Positions 1-8,382 of a DNA stretch of 64,000 nucleotides are shown here, piece by piece. The notes under the pieces were generated by a model, which worked only from the letters and a program-made list of their open reading frames with translations, did no database searches and was not told the origin of the DNA. Source of the DNA: Syntrophobacter sp963666995. GTDB lineage: Bacteria > Desulfobacterota > Syntrophobacteria > Syntrophobacterales > Syntrophobacteraceae. A program made the position numbers and the translations under genes. Positions within the stretch are counted from its first letter, which is position 1; each line of letters opens with the position of its first letter. The stretch is taken from NCBI GenBank assembly GCA_963666995.1, contig OY762941.1, positions 3,038,001 through 3,102,000 on the forward strand. Reading direction: 5' to 3'.

Positions 1-96
1 CGCCAGCGGAACAACCCGTACTTCACCCATCAGCGGAACGCAATCCTGGAGATGCTGCACTTTGCCCGCACGGAGAATGTGGAATTCTACCTGTAG
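1..96 (+). CDS. C-terminal end of an unidentified protein (partial)
   Basis: The window opens inside a reading frame whose last 31 codons are visible before a TAG stop at 94-96. The tail is polar and ends in ARTENVEFYL. It is too short to assign a family. It lies 242 bases upstream of the ABC-transporter operon on the same strand, so it may or may not share transcription. A short inverted repeat (CTCCAGG at 251-257 and CCTGGAG at 261-267) in the gap could be a weak terminator, but no T-run follows. Confidence 0.5.
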   Translation, partial: RQRNNPYFTHQRNAILEMLHFARTENVEFYL

Positions 97-338
97 GACC
101 ATGGAGTCTGCACGGGAGGGAGACTCATGCGGTTGGGTGGGGGTTAAGCTCTTGAGGGGCTGTTTGTCGAGAAAAGGGATTGCAGCTTCTTTCGAAAGGA
201 CCGGTCGGAGAAACGGATGGCGGCCTCTGACACCCGAAAGCTTCGGCAATCTCCAGGTTTCCTGGAGAGGAAGGGGGCTGCAATGAAAATGATAAAGCCC
301 GGCGTGTAGCGTGGACCGGGCTACAAGGAGCCAAGGAA

Positions 339-1361
339 ATGAGGATCGTCAGGGCACGGCACATTGTGAGTCTTGTTATTGCCGCAACTGCGGCAGTGCT
401 TTTGAGCGGATTTGATGCCGCGCTGCGGGCCGAGGATCGGGAGGTTCGAGTGGCAAAGCAATACGGCATCGGCTACCTGCCCCTCATGATCATGGAAAAA
501 GACCGGTTGATAGAAGACGAGATAAGACAGGCGGGGCTGGGGGATGTGAAAGTGACATGGACGACGTTGACCAGCGGTTCCGACGCCAATGAGGCGCTGC
601 TGTCAAAGAGTGTGGATTTTGTCGCAGCCGGCGTCGCGCCTCTGATAACGATATGGGCCAAAACCAACGGCCATGTAAAATCCATCGGAGCCCTCTGCTC
701 CATGCCCATATATCTGAACACCTCCAACCCCGCGGTGAAGTCCATAAAGGATTTCACCGAAAATGACCGCATTGCCCTTCCTGCGGTAAAAGTCTCCATT
801 CAGGCGGTGACTCTCCAGATGGCAGCCTCACAGGTGTTCGGCGAAGCCAACTACCAAAAGCTCGACCAGCTCACGGTCTCAATGGCGCACCCGGAGGCGC
901 TGACGGCACTGCTGTCGGGTCAATCGGAGATAAAGGCGCATTTTACCTCTCCGCCGTTTCAATACAAGGAACTGGAAAAGCCCGGTGTCCGCACGGTCTT
1001 GAATTCTTACGACGTTCTGGGAGGGCCTGCCTCGTTCACCGTGGTGATGGCTTCAACTGAATACCACGATAAGAACCCCAAAACCTGCGGAGCAGTCGCG
1101 GCCGCCCTGGAAAAGGCCATGGCCATTATCAACGAGGACAAGCTCGCGGCTGCCCGGGCCTATATTGAAGCTAGCAAGTCAAAAGAATCAGTCGATGAGA
1201 TCTATAAAATGATCGCCGATCCTCTGGTTCACTTCAGCATTACCCCTGTGAGCATTACAAAATACGCTGACTTCATGCACAAGGTAGGCTCGATAAAAAC
1301 AGCTCCGCAGACCTGGAAGGACCTCTTCTTCACTAACGTTCACAATGTAGCGGGGAACTGA
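339..1361 (+). CDS. ABC transporter substrate-binding protein, NitT/TauT (SsuA/NMT1) type
   Basis: A 340-residue periplasmic binding protein. Residues 1-31 form a signal peptide: basic start, hydrophobic core VIAATAAVLLSG, then a cleavage region around LRAED. The mature part fits the NMT1/SsuA-like fold: a start near YGIGYLPL, an ALLSKSVDFVAAGVAP segment and a later TVVMAS segment. Such proteins carry nitrate, sulfonates, thiamine precursors or aromatic acids to a matching permease; the ligand here cannot be read. The start is preceded by AAGGAGCCAAGGAA. The ATPase gene begins 3 bases after the stop, so this is the first gene of an operon with ATPase, permease, radical SAM and flavin-barrel genes. 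Confidence 0.9.
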   Translation: MRIVRARHIVSLVIAATAAVLLSGFDAALRAEDREVRVAKQYGIGYLPLMIMEKDRLIEDEIRQAGLGDVKVTWTTLTSGSDANEALLSKSVDFVAAGVAPLITIWAKTNGHVKSIGALCSMPIYLNTSNPAVKSIKDFTENDRIALPAVKVSIQAVTLQMAASQVFGEANYQKLDQLTVSMAHPEALTALLSGQSEIKAHFTSPPFQYKELEKPGVRTVLNSYDVLGGPASFTVVMASTEYHDKNPKTCGAVAAALEKAMAIINEDKLAAARAYIEASKSKESVDEIYKMIADPLVHFSITPVSITKYADFMHKVGSIKTAPQTWKDLFFTNVHNVAGN

Positions 1362-1364
1362 GGG

Positions 1365-2198
1365 ATGAGCACCGTTGAACTGTCGACAACTACGGCCTCG
1401 AAGCCTCCGGTGGAAGCGGGCCGTTTCCTGAGGGTTGAGGACCTCACTCTGCAATACAAATCCGCAGGTCAACTCGTTACCGCCATTCGGCAGGCCAGCT
1501 TTACAGTTCACGAATCGGAACGCTGCGTGCTCCTGGGGCCGTCCGGATGCGGGAAAACGACTATCCTGAAGGCTGTCGGAGGCTACGTCCATGCCGCTTC
1601 CGGTTCGATCACCCTGAGGGGAGAGGAGATAAAGAAGCCGGGTCCGGACCGGGTCATGGTCTTTCAGGAGTTTGACCAGCTCCTGCCGTGGAAGACCGTG
1701 AAGGAAAATATCGTGTTTCCGCTGATTGTTGCCCGAAAGATGACCAGGAACTCGGCTGCGGAGAAGGCAATGGGCTTTTTGGAAAAGGTCGGACTTTCGA
1801 AATTCTCGGACTCTTACCCGCATACGCTTTCGGGCGGCATGAAGCAAAGGGTGGCACTGGCGCGGGCCATGGCCCTGGAACCTGACATTTTGCTCATGGA
1901 TGAACCGTTTGCATCCCTTGACGCGCTGACGCGGAGAAACATGCAGGAGGAACTCCTCGATCTCTGGAATGATATCCGGTTTACCATGCTCTTCGTTACC
2001 CACTCCATCGAAGAGGCGATCATTATCGGAGACCGCATTGTTTTGCTTTCATCTCGCCCCGGGCAGGTCAGATCGGAGTTCACGAACAGGCTCAATGGGT
2101 GTCTCAATGAAGAGAAAAAAGAGTTCAAAGAGTTGAAGAACACCATTCACAACGAGTTGTTTTCCTCGGAAATCGTGGCGGAAGGAAGTCATATTTGA
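1365..2198 (+). CDS. ABC transporter ATP-binding protein, NitT/TauT type
   Basis: A 277-residue cytoplasmic ATPase that would power the importer. It shows Walker A GPSGCGKTT (about residue 66), Q-loop VFQEFDQLLPW, signature LSGGMKQRVALARA, Walker B ILLMDEPF and an H-loop histidine in FVTHSIEEAI. FQEFDQLLPWKTV is typical of the nitrate/taurine branch (SsuB/TauB-like). The ATG at 1365 directly follows the stop of the binding-protein gene, preceded by a GAGGG ribosome site. The permease gene follows after 68 bases. All catalytic motifs are intact, so it should be functional. Confidence 0.95.
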   Translation: MSTVELSTTTASKPPVEAGRFLRVEDLTLQYKSAGQLVTAIRQASFTVHESERCVLLGPSGCGKTTILKAVGGYVHAASGSITLRGEEIKKPGPDRVMVFQEFDQLLPWKTVKENIVFPLIVARKMTRNSAAEKAMGFLEKVGLSKFSDSYPHTLSGGMKQRVALARAMALEPDILLMDEPFASLDALTRRNMQEELLDLWNDIRFTMLFVTHSIEEAIIIGDRIVLLSSRPGQVRSEFTNRLNGCLNEEKKEFKELKNTIHNELFSSEIVAEGSHI

Positions 2199-2266
2199 GT
2201 GGTTTTTTTGAGCGGCCGTTTCGCTGCTCGGAGCGGCCCGGCGGGAGGGGTTGAAGTGAGGTCCCT

Positions 2267-3055
2267 GTGATTGTTCAGAACACCATTTTGAATACGGCGG
2301 TTGTGCGGAAGCTCATCATCCTGGCGGTACTTGCCGTTGTGTGGCAGGCATACTCCATGTGGGTCGATAACAACCTTTTGTTTCCTTCGTTCAAAGCTAC
2401 CGTAATTGCTTTTTGGGACGCAATGACGTCGGGAGAGTTGCTTTTTCGAACCTGGAATTCGATGAAACTTCTCGTGCTGGGCTATACGACGGGGGTCGTG
2501 GCGGCGGTGCTCCTGACGGTTTTTGCAGTAAGCTACCGTATAGGCGCCGACTTCCTGGAAACCCTGACGGCCATGATGAATCCCTTGCCGGCCATCGCGC
2601 TCCTGCCCCTCGCACTCATATGGTTCGGGCTTGGCGCGGGCAGCATGATTTTCGTGCTTGCCCATTCCGTGCTTTGGCCCGTGTCGCTCAACACTTATTC
2701 AGGGTTTCGCAGTGTAAGCAATACATTGCGGATGGTCGGCCAGAACTACGGGCTGACGGGATGGCGCTATTTGACGCAGATCCTTATTCCGGCTGCTTTC
2801 CCATCCGTGATGTCCGGTCTCAAGATAGGATGGGCTTTTGCCTGGCGTACCCTCGTCGCGTCTGAACTGGCTTTTGGGGCCAGTTCAGGAAAGGGAGGGC
2901 TGGGGTGGTTTATCTATGAGAACAAGAATCAGCTCGAACTGGCTTACGTGTTTGCCGGGCTTTTTACCGTCATACTGGTGGGGCTGTGCATCGAAAACCT
3001 GATCTTCCGCTCTCTTGAGAGCAGGACTGTCAAGCGTTGGGGGATGAGTCAATGA
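2267..3055 (+). CDS. ABC transporter permease, NitT/TauT (SsuC/TauC) type
   Basis: A 262-residue inner-membrane permease with about six hydrophobic helices. The ATPase-coupling (EAA) loop is the GQNYGLTGWRYLTQILIPAA region near residues 160-180, as in SsuC/TauC. The start is GTG at 2267 with GGGAGGGG upstream. It completes the importer formed with the two preceding genes. Its stop overlaps the start of the radical SAM gene (ATGA at 3052-3055), which implies translational coupling. That coupling is the best evidence that the radical SAM protein is functionally linked to the transported compound. Confidence 0.93.
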   Translation: MIVQNTILNTAVVRKLIILAVLAVVWQAYSMWVDNNLLFPSFKATVIAFWDAMTSGELLFRTWNSMKLLVLGYTTGVVAAVLLTVFAVSYRIGADFLETLTAMMNPLPAIALLPLALIWFGLGAGSMIFVLAHSVLWPVSLNTYSGFRSVSNTLRMVGQNYGLTGWRYLTQILIPAAFPSVMSGLKIGWAFAWRTLVASELAFGASSGKGGLGWFIYENKNQLELAYVFAGLFTVILVGLCIENLIFRSLESRTVKRWGMSQ

Positions 3056-4347
3056 AACAGGGCTCGATTTTGCGAGAAGTGCGTGCGCCGGCGAACGGCA
3101 GCGAACTGGGCCTGGATGCGCTTGCACAAAAGTATCCGGGCGTTCCGAGGTTTCTTATCCTTAAGATGGACCTCCAAAGGAGAGGAGTCCGCTATACCGA
3201 ACGGGCTTTGGAGGTTGCCCACGGTGAAGCCTACCAGGGGCGGGCCGCAAGTTTTCTCTACGGCCGTGCCTACGAGATAGAGAAGGAACTGCCCGAAGGG
3301 CTGCTGCTGAGAGACGGAACCTCTGTCTGCCTCCATCGGGTAGATATCGCGCTGGCGGAGGAGAACGATTCGTATGTCATTGACGCGGTTGACGGCAAGA
3401 CCATGATCTTCGACAGAGGGGAGTTCGTCGATGAGTGCGAATTCTGGCCGAAGCCCGACTACTACGGCAAGAAGACAAGCCGCGGCATACCGATGGAAAG
3501 CATCGTCAACGCTCGGCCGCAGCGCCTCAGCCTGTGCAGCCCAAGCCATTGCTTCTTCTTTGACGGGCATCAGGGCCAGTGCAAGTTCTGCAGCTTCGTT
3601 CCCGACCTGAGGGACCAGGTTAAGGCGAAAGTCGGACGGGTTGCGCGTCTGAACCCCGAGGATGTGTATGAAACGGTTGCGGAAGCCCTGAAAGAGGGCG
3701 GCAGATGGACATCCATATGCCTCTCCGGCGGCTCCGACTACCGGGGGAATCCTGCGTTCCAAAGCGAAGTGAACCATTACATCGACCTCATAAAGGCAAT
3801 CGGCAGGAATTTCCGGGCCGGTCGTTTCCCCATCCAGTTGGTGTCCACCGCTTTTTCAAAAGAACAATTGAGAAGACTGTACGGCGAGACAGGACTTGTC
3901 GGTTATACGGCGGATATCGAGGTCTGGGACGCGAAGCTCTTCGAGTGGATATGTCCGGGAAAATCGAAGTGGGTGGGAAGAAACGGATGGATTGAGAGTC
4001 TGATCGATGCCGTGGACATATTCGGAAAGGGCAATGTCGATACCAATATCGTGGCTGGGATTGAGATGGCCGAGCCCTATGGATTCAAGACCGAGGATGA
4101 GGCGCTCGAGTCGAACTTTGAAGCTGCTGAATTTTTCGCACGGCACGGTGTGGGTTTCATCTTTACGGTCTGGACGCCTCGGCAGGAAACGCTTCTTCAG
4201 GATCAAAAACAACCTTCGCTCGAGTACCATGTTCGCCTGCTGAAAGGTTTTCACGAGATATGGAAGAAATACGACCTGACCATGGATTGTGACGATTACA
4301 GACACTGCGGCAATCATGCCGTTACGGATATCATCAGGCCCGATTGA
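3052..4347 (+). CDS. Radical SAM protein with Elp3-like CX4CX9CX2C cysteine motif
   Basis: A 431-residue protein. Cysteines at residues 162, 167, 177 and 180 are spaced CX4CX9CX2C, ending in CKFCSF. In Elp3, the last three cysteines of this pattern bind the radical-SAM [4Fe-4S] cluster. A glycine-rich SAM-contact segment (SLSGGSDY-like, near residue 230) follows, but there is no acetyltransferase domain, so it is not Elp3 itself. The first 150 residues are an unrecognised N-terminal region. The ATG at 3052 overlaps the permease stop (an upstream TTG at 3037 is less likely), and the flavin-barrel gene follows at once. A role in processing the imported compound or building a cofactor is inference from the operon; the reaction is unknown. 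Confidence 0.8.
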   Translation: MKQGSILREVRAPANGSELGLDALAQKYPGVPRFLILKMDLQRRGVRYTERALEVAHGEAYQGRAASFLYGRAYEIEKELPEGLLLRDGTSVCLHRVDIALAEENDSYVIDAVDGKTMIFDRGEFVDECEFWPKPDYYGKKTSRGIPMESIVNARPQRLSLCSPSHCFFFDGHQGQCKFCSFVPDLRDQVKAKVGRVARLNPEDVYETVAEALKEGGRWTSICLSGGSDYRGNPAFQSEVNHYIDLIKAIGRNFRAGRFPIQLVSTAFSKEQLRRLYGETGLVGYTADIEVWDAKLFEWICPGKSKWVGRNGWIESLIDAVDIFGKGNVDTNIVAGIEMAEPYGFKTEDEALESNFEAAEFFARHGVGFIFTVWTPRQETLLQDQKQPSLEYHVRLLKGFHEIWKKYDLTMDCDDYRHCGNHAVTDIIRPD

Positions 4348-4364
4348 ATCATGTGGAGGGAAGC

Positions 4365-4823
4365 ATGTTGGCAAAAGCTGTCGTCGAACTGCTCCGAAGC
4401 CCCGAAACAACAAAAATTCTGACTACGGTCGATGATTCCAGCAATCCACATACGGTCTTTAAAGACTCCCTGACCGCACTGGACGACGGTACGATCGCTT
4501 ACGCGGAGATGCTCGAATCGTCGCAGTCAAACCGGAACATGGTAAAGAGCATCTGGTTCGGCAGGAAAGTGAACGTAACAGTCAGCGGAAAAGACCGGAC
4601 AAGCTATCAGATCCGTTGCAGACCGGTGAGATGCGTGACGGGCGGTTTGCTTTTTAAGGATTTTCTGAGGCAGGTGAAAAATACCTTTGGTGCTGAAGGC
4701 GATTTGCAGGCCGTCTGGGTGTTGGCGCCCGAGAACGTGCGAGATGAATCCCCTCAGGCACGGGTGTGTGAGGAAGAAGAGAAAAGGCCTTTCCTCAACA
4801 AACGACTGGAACGGTTCACGTGA
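4365..4823 (+). CDS. Pyridoxamine 5'-phosphate oxidase-like flavin-binding protein
   Basis: A 152-residue protein resembling the FMN-binding split-barrel (PNPOx-like) family: KILTTVDDSSNPHTV in the first strands, then DGTIAYAE and NVTVSGKDR. Members bind FMN, F420 or heme and include small flavin reductases. I chose ATG 4365, preceded by GTGGAGGGA, over the TTG at 4344 that overlaps the previous stop. It is the last gene of the importer/radical SAM operon. It may supply electrons to the radical SAM protein or reduce its product, but that is inferred only from gene order. The extreme C-terminus is charged and of uncertain role. Confidence 0.7.
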   Translation: MLAKAVVELLRSPETTKILTTVDDSSNPHTVFKDSLTALDDGTIAYAEMLESSQSNRNMVKSIWFGRKVNVTVSGKDRTSYQIRCRPVRCVTGGLLFKDFLRQVKNTFGAEGDLQAVWVLAPENVRDESPQARVCEEEEKRPFLNKRLERFT

Positions 4824-5016
4824 GATTATTCAATGCCGCCGCAGGCTGAGGCTTCTCTCCCGGAAAGGCTTCCGGTGCCTCCACGGCTCGCCGTATCGGC
4901 CCATGCGGTTCTCACACCCCTGTGCCGGTGCCGGCCGGGGTCCGGGCACTGTCTCTCCACGTGGAGTGGGCCAATGAAGGGGTAGGAATCTTCACACATT
5001 CGGATAGGATGATTTC

Positions 5017-5162
5017 GGCCTGGTGAGCTCAAAACCTGTGAAATGATACATAAGCTCCATGTATCATTATGTTTCCCAAATAATTTGGATGCGCAATTTC
5101 TCGTGTGCTAACCCGCTCTGACTTCTGACAATAGAACTGACAAATGGCCTGGTGAGCTCAAA
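5017..5162. promoter_or_regulatory. Two 17-bp direct repeats and a 10-bp inverted repeat upstream of the NosL fusion gene
   Basis: The 370-base gap 4824-5193 has no convincing gene. It holds two identical 17-base copies of GGCCTGGTGAGCTCAAA at 5017-5033 and 5146-5162, each containing the palindrome TGAGCTCA. Between them is a perfect inverted repeat, AATGATACAT at 5042-5051 and ATGTATCATT at 5059-5068. The second direct copy ends about 30 bases before the start codon at 5194, where a repressor or activator site would sit. The binding protein is unknown; copper or redox control is only a guess from the downstream gene. Confidence 0.45.
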
Positions 5163-5193
5163 GCTCTAGTCAAAAAGATCGAGGAGGCGAAGA

Positions 5194-6693
5194 ATGAAGA
5201 AATTGTCCGTACTGCTCGCTGTCGTAGCAGTCATTTTGTCCTGCGCCGTGGTTGTCCAGGCGCAGGAGGATATCTCAGGGTACAAGGTCTGCGAGGTCTG
5301 CGGCATGGACCGAGCGAAGATGAGCTTCAGCCGCGTGACCCTGGAATACGCTGACGGCACCAGGGTCGCCGTGTGCAGCATCCACTGCGCTACAGCGTAC
5401 ATAGCCCTTCATCCCGGTAAATATCCCAAGGCCTTCCTTGTGGCGGACTATAACACCGGGAAGCTCATCAACGCCGAGAAAGTCATCTGGGTCATCGGCG
5501 GCGGGAAGGAAGGCGCCATGACCCGGCAGGCAAAATGGGCTTTCAGTGACCGGGTCGCCGCCGAGAACTTTATCGCAGAAAACGGGGGAGAGTCCGCCGA
5601 CTTCGACCATGTGATGAAGGCTGCCTATGTGGAGATGTACGAGGACGCGAAGACGGCCGGCGACGGCAGCGGGGCGAAGGCGGAAGGTCACGCGCACGCG
5701 GGTCACGATATGGGCCACATGGGTCACGATATGAGCAAAATGGGCCCTGGAGCGCAGATGTTATACAATCCGGCCTTCGGCGACGACATATACCATACCC
5801 ACCCCGCCGGCGAATGGATGGTCAATTACAAATTCATGCACACAAACATGAACGGGCTGCGCGACGGCACATCGAATGTCGACACGGCCGAGGTCGGTTA
5901 TAAGCGAAACACACCGTATGAATATATGATGATTCCAACCAGTATGACTATGGACATGCACATGTTCATGGTCATGTATGGGATCACCGATGACCTGACG
6001 GTCATGGGTACGGCAAATTATCAGGTGAACAGCATGAGTATGCTCATGGATATGGGTCCGATGATGGGTATTTCCGAAATGGCCCCCATGACCACGAGCG
6101 GCTTCGGCGATACGGAACTGAGGGGGATCTACAAAATCAGTCCCTGCTTCAACGGCAGTCTCGGCTTCAGTTTTCCAACCGGCAGTATCGACGAGACGGT
6201 GCAGGCCATGGGGAGACATCGCGCCCCTTATGACATGCAACTTGGTTCGGGCACGGTCGATATCAAGCCGGCCTTGACCTACAGCCGGCTCAGCGACGAT
6301 GCGCTCTGGAACTGGGGGGCTCAGGCACAGTATGTCCACCATATAGCGGAAAACTCGAACGACTGGAGTTTTGGCGATAGCGTCAAAACAACTGCGTGGC
6401 TCCAGCGGGCGCTGGGTCCGTTTACCGGCTGGACGCGCTTTGTGTACAGCTATGCGGGCGAAATCAACGGCCAGGATCCCGAGATTCGGAAACTCCTCCA
6501 GGAGGCGTCGATGCCTGACGCCGATCCCGAGAACTACGGCGGCCAGCGGCTTGACTGGTTGTTGGGCGTAAGCTTTGTGAAGGGGCCCTTCAGCATCGGA
6601 GTTGAAGGCGGCATCCCTGCCTACCAGAACCTGAACGGCTTGCAGTTGAAAACCGACTGGCTTCTCACCGTGGGCGGTCAGGTGATGTTTTGA
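5194..6693 (+). CDS. NosL-domain protein fused to a Met/His-rich linker and outer-membrane barrel
   Basis: A 499-residue exported protein. Residues 1-23 are a signal peptide. Residues about 30-150 match the NosL family of copper chaperones, with VCEVCGM (Cys33, Cys36) and a second cysteine pair (Cys61, Cys65). Residues about 155-190 are a His/Met-rich linker (AHAGHDMGHMGHDM) of the kind that binds copper or silver. From about 190 to the end, alternating polar/hydrophobic strands rich in Met, with DDLTVMG, GFGDTELRG and a terminal GGQVMF, look like an outer-membrane transporter-type barrel. NosL proteins are usually small, single-domain lipoproteins, so this fusion is unusual. The ribosome site GAGGAGGCGAAGA precedes the ATG. 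A role in copper sensing or delivery at the outer membrane is inferred. Confidence 0.8.
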   Translation: MKKLSVLLAVVAVILSCAVVVQAQEDISGYKVCEVCGMDRAKMSFSRVTLEYADGTRVAVCSIHCATAYIALHPGKYPKAFLVADYNTGKLINAEKVIWVIGGGKEGAMTRQAKWAFSDRVAAENFIAENGGESADFDHVMKAAYVEMYEDAKTAGDGSGAKAEGHAHAGHDMGHMGHDMSKMGPGAQMLYNPAFGDDIYHTHPAGEWMVNYKFMHTNMNGLRDGTSNVDTAEVGYKRNTPYEYMMIPTSMTMDMHMFMVMYGITDDLTVMGTANYQVNSMSMLMDMGPMMGISEMAPMTTSGFGDTELRGIYKISPCFNGSLGFSFPTGSIDETVQAMGRHRAPYDMQLGSGTVDIKPALTYSRLSDDALWNWGAQAQYVHHIAENSNDWSFGDSVKTTAWLQRALGPFTGWTRFVYSYAGEINGQDPEIRKLLQEASMPDADPENYGGQRLDWLLGVSFVKGPFSIGVEGGIPAYQNLNGLQLKTDWLLTVGGQVMF

Positions 6694-6807
6694 TTTCTCC
6701 TTCGATGCAGGCCGAGCGGACAGGTCCTCTTCAGACCCGTCCTTTCATCTCATTATCGCATGAATGAACATCGTCCGCAGAAAAGATCCGTGTAAATCGA
6801 TCCTTAC

Positions 6808-6850
6808 CCGCCCGGAATGGTCCAGGACAAACTCAAACCATTCCGGGCGG
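6808..6850 (+). terminator. 14-bp perfect hairpin after the NosL fusion gene
   Basis: CCGCCCGGAATGGT at 6808-6821 pairs exactly with ACCATTCCGGGCGG at 6837-6850 around a 15-base loop. It lies 115 bases after the stop of the NosL fusion gene. No T-run follows, so it may be a factor-dependent terminator or an mRNA 3'-end stabiliser rather than a classic intrinsic terminator. The rest of the 655-base gap 6694-7348 holds a candidate promoter (7111-7139) but no gene I can support. Confidence 0.5.
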
Positions 6851-7110
6851 CCTCAAACCCCCTCTTCACACGGCCTGCCGATTCACGGGTGGCGCAGACT
6901 CCGTCATAATGGTTGACCGGGTCGACCGTGCATCCGCCGGCAGATCGTCAATTGCCTTTTAGCGGCATACTTTGAGTTGTCCACGAATAGCCCACCCACA
7001 TCCTCGTAAGGCGGCGTCTGCCGCTCTTTTGTTTCTCCATCCCGGGGGGCGTCCGCCGGCGGGGAGGCTCTCCCGCGACGGTGGAAAAGTCCGGAACCTG
7101 GAAAAAATAC

Positions 7111-7139
7111 TTGACATATCGAAGGCTGCGATGCTTAAT
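7111..7139 (+). promoter_or_regulatory. Candidate sigma-70 promoter of the sulfate importer operon
   Basis: TTGACA at 7111-7116 is a perfect -35 hexamer. After 17 bases comes CTTAAT at 7134-7139, matching four of six positions of TATAAT. This would start transcription about 200 bases before the binding-protein gene at 7349 and leave a long leader. No known riboswitch was recognised in that leader. Confidence 0.4.
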
Positions 7140-7348
7140 GTCTACTATTTTGATAGAGATACTGAATAATAGATTCCATATCCGGGAGAAAAGCTTTGAG
7201 ATCATCTGTTAAGGGCTGTCATGGCGCACGAGCCCCGGTTGATCCTGTCCCCCGGGGGGGACGATTGACCGAATGAACCGGGCGATTCCCGTCGGGATAG
7301 CCTGTTCGTTTCAACCACACAGTGCATTCACAAAAGGAGGTTCCAAGG

Positions 7349-8362
7349 ATGACCGCAAGGACAGTATTCACGGTACTGGCAGCTCTGTCTATCATCGTTG
7401 CATCGGCCCTGGCCGCTCCAGCCGCCGATCCGGTTACATTGCTCAATGTCTCTTATGATCCCACCCGCGAACTCTATCAGGATTTTAACAAGTTTTTCGG
7501 CGAGTACTGGCAGAAGAAGACCGGACAGGAAGTCACGGTCAGGCAATCCCACGGAGGCTCGGGTAAGCAGGCGCGGGCCGTGATCGACGGGCTGGAGGCG
7601 GATGTCGTCACCCTCGCGCTGGCCTACGATATCGATGAAATCCAGGAAAGGGGACTGATCAATGCCGGTTGGCAAAAAAGGTTGCCCCATAACAGCGCTC
7701 CCTATACGTCCACCATTATCTTCCTGGTCCGCAAAGGAAACCCGAAGAATATCAAAGACTGGGACGACCTGGTGAAGCCGGGCATCTCGGTGATTACCCC
7801 GAATCCCAAGACTTCGGGGGGCGCCCGCTGGAACTATCTGGCGGCATGGGGATACGCTCTCAGGCAGAAAGGCGGGAATGAAGCCTCCGCCAGGGCGTTT
7901 GTGACAAAGCTCATAAAAAACGTTCCCGTGCTTGATTCGGGCGCGCGCGGCTCAACGACGACTTTCGTTCAGCGCGGGATCGGTGACGTTTTCCTGGCTT
8001 GGGAGAACGAGGCATTCCTGGCGATCAATGAGCTGGGTCCCGACAAGTTCGAGATCGTAATCCCATCCGTCAGTATTCTGGCCGAACCGCCGGTTGCCGT
8101 TGTGGACAAAGTGGTTGACAAGCGCGGGACCCGGGCGGTCGCCGAAGCGTACCTCGAATATCTTTACAGCGATGAGGGGCAGCGAATCGCCGCAAAACAT
8201 TACTACCGGCCGACAAACAGGAAGATTGTCGATTCGGGTTCACAGTTTCCGGATCTGAAGCTCTTTACGATCGATGAGGTATTCGGTAGCTGGCAGGCCG
8301 CTCAGAAGGCTCATTTTGCCGACGGCGGAATATTCGACCAGATCTATTCGCAAAGCCAATAA
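7349..8362 (+). CDS. sbp: Sulfate/thiosulfate ABC transporter substrate-binding protein
   Basis: A 337-residue periplasmic binding protein. The signal peptide covers about residues 1-25 (TVFTVLAALSIIVASALAAPA). The mature part has Sbp/CysP family landmarks: LLNVSYDPTRELY, QSHGGSGKQARAVIDGLEAD, PNPKTSGGARWNYLAAW and a late VAEAYLEYLYS. The SHGGSGKQ and TSGGARW loops form the sulfate pocket in this family. ATG 7349 has the strong ribosome site AAAGGAGG; the GTG at 7322 contains that site and is rejected. It leads the cysTWA genes, and sulfate or thiosulfate is the expected ligand, though molybdate or tungstate cannot be fully excluded. Confidence 0.93.
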   Translation: MTARTVFTVLAALSIIVASALAAPAADPVTLLNVSYDPTRELYQDFNKFFGEYWQKKTGQEVTVRQSHGGSGKQARAVIDGLEADVVTLALAYDIDEIQERGLINAGWQKRLPHNSAPYTSTIIFLVRKGNPKNIKDWDDLVKPGISVITPNPKTSGGARWNYLAAWGYALRQKGGNEASARAFVTKLIKNVPVLDSGARGSTTTFVQRGIGDVFLAWENEAFLAINELGPDKFEIVIPSVSILAEPPVAVVDKVVDKRGTRAVAEAYLEYLYSDEGQRIAAKHYYRPTNRKIVDSGSQFPDLKLFTIDEVFGSWQAAQKAHFADGGIFDQIYSQSQ

Positions 8363-8382
8363 AGCCATACCGGAGGGTCAAC

